In this document: piece after piece, positions 56,601 to 64,000 of the stretch
Position numbering within the stretch: the stretch's first letter is position 1
How the letters are laid out: each line of letters begins with the position of its first letter
The notes under the pieces: generated by a model
The model's input: only the letters and a program-made list of their open reading frames with translations
What the model was told of the DNA's origin: nothing
The model's database searches: none
Position numbers and translations under genes: made by a program
Assembly: GCA_004835665.1 (NCBI GenBank)
Contig: RBKR01000004.1
Location: forward strand, 1,178,001 to 1,242,000
DNA from: Phoma sp. XZ068
Lineage: Eukaryota; Ascomycota; Dothideomycetes; Pleosporales; Didymellaceae
DNA: 64,000 bases
Reading direction: 5' to 3'

Positions 56601-58432
56601 AGGGTCTTGCAGATGTTCTGAGCTACATCCACAGGACTGTCATGATATCGCTGGACAAGATTGAGATGCCACAAAAGACACGCAACGCGGTCACCAGATC
56701 GATACCAAAGGGCCACGGTGATCCAGTTGCCCTCGAGCGCCACTTCGCCATGTGGATTGCCTGGAAACGCGGGAATGAAAGCATTCCAGCTTGGGCTGTC
56801 TCCGATGCTCCACTACCTGGAGCAGTAGAAGTTCTCGAAAAGAGAGGAAGCGTTCCACCGGTCAAGACGAGCGAACAAGACGTGCAGCTTGGATTTGCGG
56901 CGAACCCGCCAGTGGAGCGATTGCCAGACCCTATCAGAACATACGACGTATCACCACCGAATGTTGATACTAATCCTCTGGTCGAACCGGTCACTCCCTC
57001 CTCTGCGCCTATGACCGGTTTCCTCCGTCCAAGCGCGAGCAACCCGCACATAACTACTCCAAAGACCTCTCAGCTCGGACCGAAGAGGGTCGCCTGTGAT
57101 GCTTGTCGAAAGAGACGGATTAGGTGCAAACACAAGGACGAGCTTGTAGACTCGTCAAAGCCTGGCATGCATACGATCGACCTCTCCGGCTCGTACGGCA
57201 TCTCTGTCAAGCGCCGTCTCAGCGACCACTCCATCGCCGAAGGTACTGCCGCAAGTGTGGCTGGTCCGGTCAACGGAGGTCCCATCATGGCCGATGTGAA
57301 TGGTGACCCTTACGCTCTGAAGTCTGGTCGCGTCAAGGCGTGCGCCGACTGTCGTAAAAGCAAGGTACGTCTCCGTAACAACTAAGCATCTTAGTACTAA
57401 CCCCTCCAGCGACGTTGCATACACGACGAATACGGCAATGTCGATCCTATCAAGGCGAACGAGGTTCCTGTTCCCAGGGGATCTGCAGCAAAACGACGAC
57501 GTGTCAGTGAGGAGGATTCAGCTGCCATGACCAAGAGAATGAAGCAGGAGTCGTCCATGGACGAGGGAGGTTTCAGCAATGGGGATATGCATCACCAGCG
57601 CCACTCTCTACCGCACCAATTCAACATTGGCGGCTCTCTGCTCCAGGACATTGCGTATTCCGCACAACAAGCTCTGAACCGGCGACCAGATGACGAGCCC
57701 CTGCCCATCGACCCAGCACTACAAGGATACGCCAATGAGGAGTACTCTTCCGCGCCGTCGTATCCTCCAACGGGCGACATGGTCATGTCTTCGATAGAGC
57801 ATCAACACAGCCACGAGCCAATGAACGGTGTTCAGTACTCACATTCGAACGGTCAGCAAGGTCCCAGCATCGAGCCACTTACACCCGGACCACCAGCCTA
57901 TCACGAACACGCACGCCACGAGAACAGCCATGACCAAGCGAACAGTTATAGACCCTACGCTCCAGCTCAGCATGATGCCGTCCCTCAACCTTCGTCTCCC
58001 GTCTCACCCAGACATGCTCGCGCCGTATCACCGACCTCACCCACAACCCACAACCACAACATGTTCACCACAGGGTCAGACTTCATACCGCCTGTCACAC
58101 CAACTGCCCACCACCGCACAGCCCCCTCATCAAGCCACAAGTCCGGCCAGCGACACAGCCGCACGCCCAAGTCCACCCCAGGCAGCCGCCGCCGCGACAG
58201 CAAAGACAGCATCAAACTCGAGCAAGGCCTAACCATGGCCATGACCCTCGGCATGGGCATAAACCTCGACTTCATCGACCCGAACCTCGACCAAGCCAGC
58301 CGCGACCTCATCAAGCAGCTCCAAGCCGAAGAGCACGGTCTGCGACGTCGCAGCCGCGGCGAGACTTCCGCAGCCTCGCCATCGCATCCGCCTGCGCAAG
58401 TTACGCCTACGCGGGCGCAAGCTGGTGTGTAA
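53625..58432 (+). CDS. jhd1: PHD-JmjC histone demethylase (JHD1/KDM2 type)
   Basis: Fe(II)/2-oxoglutarate enzyme of the family that removes methyl groups from histone H3 Lys36. Exons 53625-55302, 55350-57364 and 57410-58432 give about 1571 residues. The first 480 are Pro/Ala-rich and disordered. A PHD finger lies at about residues 497-557 (CASCKSSDSE, WIGCDGCKEWYHYACAGF, YCEPCR). The JmjC domain contains FHIDFGGSSVYYHIVKGKK, with His794 and Asp796, and GWIHAVWTPED, with His866, so the metal triad is intact. Downstream, two short Cys/Arg clusters (CDACRKRRIRCKHKDE and CADCRKSKRRCIH, the second formed across the last intron) may add DNA contact. The C-terminus is Ser/Pro/His-rich. The exact start in the GC-rich leader is the least certain part. 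Confidence 0.92.
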
Positions 58433-59003
58433 TCTCCCGTCGGTGTAGCCATTTACAACTACAACTTTTTTTCCAGCATCTTTCTCGTCTTTTTGAAAAC
58501 TGGCGTTTGGGGGAAAGCTATGCATAGGCGCTATCGTGGGAAATCTTACAGTCTGGTTGCTTATACCCATGCACTGGGATAGTGTATATTGCACCGATGT
58601 TATACTTTCCTTTTCTTTTCTTTCCTTTTCTTTCCTTTTCACATTAAACATTTTTTCTTTCCCCGTTGTCGGTTTGTTTTCTTTAGGCTCGCGCGGCGTT
58701 TGTCGCGTCATTTTTTTTTTCTGTCGGGTTTAGCTGGGGACTTGCGCTGGTGGTGTTTTTGTGCGTGCTGGCTGCTGGGCATGGAGTTTTTGTTTTTTTG
58801 TCATTGAGAAGGAAGGAGGAAAGTGGTATTGCAAGGCAAGGCAAGGCAAGGCAAGGCAAGGCAGGAGGATGTATGAGTCGCATATTACATTATATCTGAA
58901 TCGAACATGTTCAATCTTGACATCGTCATCCTCATTATCATCATTATCATTATCATTACAATCGTTATTGCAACTACCTGCCCTACGACTGTGACTTTGA
59001 CAA
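58433..59003. other. JmjC 3' region with simple repeats
   Basis: 571 bp without a gene. It contains a TTTTCTTTCC-type pyrimidine tract (about 58606-58640), the (GCAAG)n microsatellite below and an ATC/ATT-rich stretch (about 58920-58965). Confidence 0.6.
58831..58862 (+). repeat. (GCAAG)6 microsatellite
   Basis: Six perfect GCAAG units followed by GC, in the 3' region of the JmjC gene. Perfect identity between units suggests recent slippage. Confidence 0.9.
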
Positions 59004-59717
59004 TTACAGCCACCGCTCCATTCCCCCAAAAGGGGGATACTTCAATCCTCCTTTCTTCGTCTTCCCCCCAGGCCCACCACGCGCACTACCCCCCACCGTA
59101 CTACTCACGCAGTCCCAATCCCACGGTACACTCTTCCCAAGGACTTCGTACCCGCGCACGCGCCGCACCCGCCCGCGCACACGCACGTCTCGCAGCGCAC
59201 TGCGCGTGGATGCGCGGATGGCTGTGGGCTCGACGATTTGCGTGCGGTAGATGGGTTCGCAGTCTTTTTCTTTCGTAGCTGACGATGATGATGACGAGGA
59301 GGATGAAGATGTGGATGAGGGTGGGCACGGGGCGCGCGATGAGTGCCGTGGCGGTGGTGGAGGGGGACAGTCGACGCGGATTTTCCGGCCGGGGCCGTGG
59401 AGAGGCGTGACGGGGTGGAGGTGCAAAGGGTGCAGTGGGTGTAGATGTGGATGGCGGTGGTGGTGATGCAGGAGGCCGTGGGGGAGCGGCGCGTGTGGGC
59501 GGAGGTGCTCTGGCAGATGGGGATGCAGGTGGAGTGCGTCGTGGTGGTGGTGATGATGGTGGTCTGGGGTCGATGTCACGCTTTTGGGGAGCGAGACGCT
59601 TATCTCGCTGAAGCGCGGTCTGGGGCTATGGTGGACGCGCACGATGTCCGCAGAGGAGCAGTCTGAGGAAGGGCGTTTGGGCTTGTTTTTGGTGGGCGTG
59701 AGGGTTATCCAGCACAT
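59004..59717 (-). CDS. Doubtful His/Pro/Ser-rich protein
   Basis: A 237-codon open frame starting at an ATG in good context (GCCACCATG). The middle is low complexity: seven His at DHHHHHHHD, then HPHLHPLHPLHLHP and PPPPPP, followed by a ten-Ser run. The last 85 residues look more like an ordinary protein (CEPIYRTQIVEPTAIRAST, GYEVLGKSVPWDWDC). No family is recognised. An upstream minus-strand open frame (60093-59626) in another frame could be an earlier exon. Composition bias may by itself explain the open frame. Confidence 0.3.
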   Translation of the reverse strand: MCWITLTPTKNKPKRPSSDCSSADIVRVHHSPRPRFSEISVSLPKSVTSTPDHHHHHHHDALHLHPHLPEHLRPHAPLPHGLLHHHHRHPHLHPLHPLHLHPVTPLHGPGRKIRVDCPPPPPPRHSSRAPCPPSSTSSSSSSSSSSATKEKDCEPIYRTQIVEPTAIRASTRSALRDVRVRGRVRRVRGYEVLGKSVPWDWDCVSSTVGGSARGGPGGKTKKGGLKYPPFGGMERWL

Positions 59718-60927
59718 GGTGGCGTTTGGAGTGCTTGAATGCTGCTGGGATGTTTACGTCGAAGCGTGCAGGCAGCGGTCTGAGTCTCGCTGGTGGTGCT
59801 GCGCGATGGTAGCTTGAAAATGAGAAGGTAGGACTGTACGAGTAGGAAGGCGGATGTACCCAGTACGACTGTGAGTGATGATTGCTTGGGCGAGACATTT
59901 GAAAGCGTGCAAACAGGAGCGCGGCTTGATACTTAACGGCAGGAGTGTCAGAAGACAAGCCCCCAATCCTGCTCTTGAATACAGCCATGATGGCGTCGAA
60001 CTGATCGTATATACATCCACTGTCTGCATCACTCGTCGGCGTCATTCGTAGAAAGTGCGAGCACACGTCCATGTATAGCGCTCCCGCAGTCAAGCTATAT
60101 GAGACAGGGTGGCAGTGATTTGTGCCTGCATGATGTTGCCAGTGCCTGCAGCTCGGGAAGACGAACGTATGTTCGAGGATTTGGGCGGGTGACGGAGGCT
60201 GGTGAGGGTGGACGACGGCGCGTGGGTTGCGGCAATGTCTTGGATGACCGCGGTCTCATTGGCCATGTGATGATGTCGGCCTTGAAGTACGTTTACTTTT
60301 GTTCGCCCAGGTCATGACTTTGGAGTTCTGCACAGAGCAGACAGAAGAGATTTGAAATAGAGAGAGCGTCTACTTATCCTCGGTGAATGCTGTGCAAGGG
60401 TAATTGTAAGCTAGACGGCCTGATGCACAAGGCCTTAGTACCACGCCGGATCATATTAGAGGGGCGCAAGTCCGTAGGATAAGTACAGAGTGAAATATAA
60501 GATCCGATACCGCGTTACAAAGTTGAAGTATAATGTAACACCTGATACTGTGCTGCTAGACAAGGAGAAGCAAAGACATCGTGGTCACTGGGGGACTTCT
60601 GTTTTGGCGTGAGGAAGCATCTGGAGCTCTGATGCAGTTCCGGTGGAGAGACGCCTGGACAAGACGCGTTGTGCCAGCGCAATTTATGGCTGGGCCTGAA
60701 CGTAGCCTGAATCTCGTCTTCTAGAGCTCTGGTGTTGCGGGGCGAAGGCGAGGAAGGCAGCCGCAACGACGCGGCGCCAGATGGCTTGGCAGTTGCATCA
60801 ACAGCTCGCCGGAGCTCCACCACCGCGACATCAACCTCACGCCCACTATCCCCGCCACGATCGCCTACACCGACCACCTTGCACCACCTCAGCCACTCTC
60901 CCATTCCACAATACCAGTACCGCAGCC
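59718..60927. other. Intergenic, upstream of PRE2
   Basis: About 1.2 kb with no well-supported gene. The right end is the PRE2 promoter and leader; the sequence from 60780 to 60927 is C-rich and A-rich like other leaders in the window. Confidence 0.5.
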
Positions 60928-61937
60928 ATGGACTCATTGGTGGCGCAGTATAGCCGCCCCATCGATGCGGACGAGGCCCAGACAGAACAGCAGCAGCTTG
61001 AGCTGTACAGCGGCGCGCCAGAGCTGTCTCTGAAGTTTGCGCTGCCCCCGGTCGCTCAGGTACGGCATCACCTACCTTGTGTAGAGGTGCGGCCATACTG
61101 ACATGCAGTCCAGGCACAATCATGGCTCCGCGCAATGACAGACGACTACTCCAACCCCAACTGCCCTATCAAGATCGCCCACGGTACCACAACCCTCGCC
61201 TTCCGGTTCAAGGGCGGCATCATCGTAGCAACCGACTCGCGAGCAACGGCCGGCAACTGGATAGCAAGTCAGACAGTCAAGAAGGTCATCGAGATCAACA
61301 GCTGCTTACTGGGGACGATGGCTGGTGGCGCTGCTGTAAGCACATATCTGGTCCAACACCTGGACGCATTATATTGACGTCAGACAGGACTGTCAATACT
61401 GGCTAGCATACTTGGGCATGCAATGCCGCCTCCACGAGCTTCGACACAAGCGCCGCATCTCGGTCGCCGCAGCATCCAAGATCCTCGCGAACTTGGTCTA
61501 CTCATACAAGGGCATGGGACTGAGCATGGTATGCACACCCCCACCACACCTCTTTGACCTCCTTCTGACACATTACCCAGGGTACCATGTGCGCCGGTGT
61601 CACCCCGCAAGAAGGCCCCGCTCTCTACTACATCGACAGCGACGGCACACGCCTCTCCGGCAACCTCTTCTGTGTCGGTTCCGGCCAGACCTTCGCCTAC
61701 GGTGTGCTCGACGCAGAATACAAGTACGATCTCGAGGACGACGCCGCGCTAGAGCTCGGAAGGAGGAGTATCCTGGCCGCCACCCACCGTGACGCCTACT
61801 CTGGTGGTTTCATCAACCTGTACCACGTCAAGGAGGACGGCTGGGTCAAGCACGGCTTCAGCGACACCAACCCTATCTTCTGGGAGACGAAGCTGAACAA
61901 GGGCGAGTTCTCGAACGTCACCAGTGAGTTGGTATAG
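60928..61937 (+). CDS. PRE2: 20S proteasome subunit beta-5
   Basis: Chymotrypsin-like catalytic subunit of the 20S core. Exons 60928-61059, 61114-61335, 61388-61528 and 61581-61937 give 283 residues, near the 287 of yeast Pre2; each exon ends on a codon boundary. The propeptide (residues 1-68) ends IKIAHG and the mature enzyme starts at Thr69 in HGTTTLAFRFKGG, the catalytic nucleophile. FKGGIIVATDSRATAGNWIAS supplies the conserved Asp and the Lys of FKGG used in catalysis. LGTMAGGAADCQYWL, SMGTMCAGVTP and GSGQTFAYGVLD are all subunit-specific. The first intron ends at TCCAG (61113), giving VAQAQSWLRAM. Confidence 0.95.
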
Positions 61938-62601
61938 ACGAGGCTGGGCCGAGGAAGGAGAATAGATCTGCACAAGCTGCATGCTGCCGCAGCAAAAGTG
62001 GCAACAGCTCCGTAGAACGAGCGTCAAACGACATGAATGAATGAAAGCATGCAAAATGGACATCTTTTGGTTACGTCTGTGCAATTTTTGCGTGAGAAAC
62101 AGCAATCACCATCAGTACGACTTGAATTCATCAAAACATGTAATAGCACGAAAGGCACGGAAATCTTGCACAAATATTATGACAAGTTTCTAGTCTATTA
62201 CCAACACATTCAATTTTTCGTCATCGTCTACTATCTCAGCGAAACGAGCGGTCGCGCTACTCTACTGTAGCCTGTAGCTCAGGTGCCACTTGCTACTCGT
62301 GGGGGGAATATATGCGTTATACAAATACAGATGCAACATAAGGCCATCAAAATGCGACGGACGCGGTACTAGGGTGGGAATATTTAAAGGACAGGAAGGA
62401 AAGAGTAAAGCACGCCAGGATGCCTTGATTACCGCAACGATGGAACCAACGGAACGCTTCCTGCCATCGTGCCAACGTCTTTGTTTGTGTGTGTATGGGT
62501 ATGTGGGTGTGTTGGGGGAAGGGGGCACGTCAAGTGCTATATCTCTTCTCGTCTCGTCTCTTCCAATCTTATTTGATTGAATTCAAGGTGCCGCTCATGT
62601 G
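61938..62601. other. Convergent 3' spacer
   Basis: 664 bp between the convergent PRE2 and membrane protein genes. No gene is supported. The stretch 62100-62270 is AT-rich, consistent with 3' UTR. Confidence 0.5.
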
Positions 62602-64000
62602 TCACCTTCGCATGCTCGTGCCATTCAACGCTCCAGATGGCGGGGCGTCCTTGCCAAACCAGCCACCAATACTGCTCGTCCGCCGGCTCCGAACCGTTGC
62701 TTGCCGCGCGATGCTGTCGCGCATCTGGTTCATCATACCCTTGAAGCTGAGTACTTCAGGCCTGTCGAGATCGAAAGGATCGGATTGCCGGTCCGTGCGA
62801 CTTGTGGGAAGCCCGGGAGTGATTGCTGGGGTGCTGAATATATTCGTGCCAGGACGGGTGGCGCCAGGATTGCTGGGCAGGCCTGGGGTGAACATTTTAG
62901 TACCAGGGCGGCTGGGGCCAGGCTCGCCGAAGAACGTGAAGTTCGAATCGCGGGTAGTCGGGAACGCTGAGTAGGTACTAAGAGGTGGCTGGGGTTGTTT
63001 TGTAGTGGAAGTTTGCTTGGGCATCGGCGGCATAGGTGAAGGATCAGCGAAGGGGTCCTTGCTATATACGGAAGAAGGGGGATGGGAGCCCAAGGCTGAA
63101 GCCGAGCTTTGTGCGCGTCGATGGTTTGCGCCTGTGCCTGCCGTCATATTGGAGTCTCGCAACCAATTCGGCGCACCGTCGATATCCTCGATAAGAGAGG
63201 CGAAGGGGTCTCTGGCTACAAGTGGGGTTGCTGCAGGCTGGGGTAGATCTGGTCCACGAGCTTGCTCTTGGGTCGCATCTGGATTCGAGATGCGAAGGTT
63301 CCTGGGAGTGTCTGGTGGTTGGTCTGCGAAAGGATCTTTTGCGATGTTGTTGTTGCTGCGAGCTGGCTCCTCTATGATGCCTATGAATGCAGACTGCGAA
63401 GAGACACTGCTTGTCTTCTTGCGTAGTACGTTTCGTTCACTCTTTCTGCTCGACATGCGCCGCATGAACCCGCCAGCGGGAGGCTGACCTTGTGCCTCAC
63501 TGATAGATAGACCTCGCCCACTAGAGGTTGTTGAATATACTGAGGTAACACTGGAGCTGGGTTGATGTCGTCGGTAAGGTCTATCCAGGGGTCCGGCCTT
63601 TTCGTTCCTGAGCCGTGCGAAGAATTGTCCAAAGGCTGTCGGTGCAGCCTTCACTCTCGACACGAAGCCAGACGACTCTTCGCTCTTTTCATCCCAGTTG
63701 CCTTCTCGAGACCTGCGCCGCCTCAAACAGAAGAAGAGAAGAACGCTTAGCAGAGCCAGTCCGACGAACCCACCAACGACGCCACCAACGATACCACCGA
63801 TGTTGGTACTACTGCCGCTGTGAGATGAATGCCCATCGCTAGAGTGTCCATCTCCGCCACTATGGGAGCCTTGCTCGGGCGCAATGATGCCGCCCACTGT
63901 TCCGCGAGTAGGAGTACTGAGTGTAGTGGAGCTGGTTCTCGAGAGAAGCTCTGCAATTGAAGTGGCTGGCGACGGCTGTTGCGAGGACGATGCGGTTCCT
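62602..64000 (-). CDS. Single-pass membrane protein with Ser/Thr-rich ectodomain (5' end outside window)
   Basis: The frame is open from the right edge to a stop at 62602, about 465 residues visible. The outer part is Ser/Thr-rich (SSSQQPSPATS, RTSSTTLSTPT, SGGDGHSSDGHSSHSGSS). A Gly-rich transmembrane helix follows (GGIVGGVVGGFVGLALLSV, LLFFCL) with RRRRSRE as stop-transfer. The cytosolic tail of about 370 residues is disordered and phosphorylatable, with repeated KDPFAD/ARDPFASL phrases and MSSRKSERNVLRKK. The architecture is that of fungal cell-surface sensor or Mid2/SKG6/Axl2-like proteins, but the ectodomain that would decide lies outside. No intron is needed in the visible part. Confidence 0.75.
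   Translation of the reverse strand, partial: GTASSSQQPSPATSIAELLSRTSSTTLSTPTRGTVGGIIAPEQGSHSGGDGHSSDGHSSHSGSSTNIGGIVGGVVGGFVGLALLSVLLFFCLRRRRSREGNWDEKSEESSGFVSRVKAAPTAFGQFFARLRNEKAGPLDRPYRRHQPSSSVTSVYSTTSSGRGLSISEAQGQPPAGGFMRRMSSRKSERNVLRKKTSSVSSQSAFIGIIEEPARSNNNIAKDPFADQPPDTPRNLRISNPDATQEQARGPDLPQPAATPLVARDPFASLIEDIDGAPNWLRDSNMTAGTGANHRRAQSSASALGSHPPSSVYSKDPFADPSPMPPMPKQTSTTKQPQPPLSTYSAFPTTRDSNFTFFGEPGPSRPGTKMFTPGLPSNPGATRPGTNIFSTPAITPGLPTSRTDRQSDPFDLDRPEVLSFKGMMNQMRDSIARQATVRSRRTSSIGGWFGKDAPPSGALNGTSMRR

Noticed and set aside
60515..61135. 206-codon minus-strand open frame overlapping the PRE2 start
   Set aside because: No family resemblance; it overlaps the PRE2 promoter and first exon and has no protein-like core.

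Overview
This window is nuclear DNA from a filamentous ascomycete (Pezizomycotina). The gene set, the splice style and the decayed transposons fit a Dothideomycete-type fungus, but no species can be named from the sequence. Genes are dense and lie on both strands. Most introns are about 46 to 60 nt with GTATGT/GTAAGT-type donors and CTAAC/CTGAC-like branch sites. One AT-rich block of about 4.2 kb carries the C-to-T signature of repeat-induced point mutation (RIP).

Layout. 0-3 kb: the 3' part of an ABCG-type ABC transporter and a membrane-anchored DUF3431 protein. 4-7.8 kb: a complete DIM-2-type DNA cytosine-5 methyltransferase. 8-20 kb: dihydroorotase, splicing factor Prp6/Prp1, a conserved fungal protein, a CIR_N/RS-domain protein, a dienelactone hydrolase, an Ayg1-like alpha/beta hydrolase, and an unknown protein interrupted by one in-frame TGA. 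21-30 kb: hexokinase, a 3.5 kb stretch with no gene I can support, and a Wee1 kinase. 30.8-35.1 kb: two nested, same-orientation, RIP-mutated Fot1/pogo-like (Tc1-mariner) elements. 36-44 kb: a cysteine-synthase-like/rhodanese fusion, a 14-TM drug-type MFS transporter and a Zn2Cys6 regulator. 44-53 kb: mitochondrial ribosomal protein uL11, RAD54, a sugar-type MFS transporter and SF3B6/p14. 53-64 kb: a long PHD-JmjC (JHD1/KDM2-type) demethylase, a low-complexity region with one doubtful gene, proteasome subunit beta-5 (PRE2), and a single-pass membrane protein that runs off the right edge.

Most genes are unrelated housekeeping functions and there is no biosynthetic gene cluster. One thread links part of the window: a DIM-2 methyltransferase, the enzyme class that methylates RIP products in Neurospora, lies about 23 kb from a RIP-degraded transposon nest. 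The sequence resolves the insertion order of that nest to the base. Other points for follow-up are a possible stop-codon readthrough tail on SF3B6, a start codon apparently split by an intron in RAD54, three stop-free introns whose lengths are multiples of three, and a 27-bp minisatellite. Exon boundaries were read by eye, so a shift of a base or two is possible.
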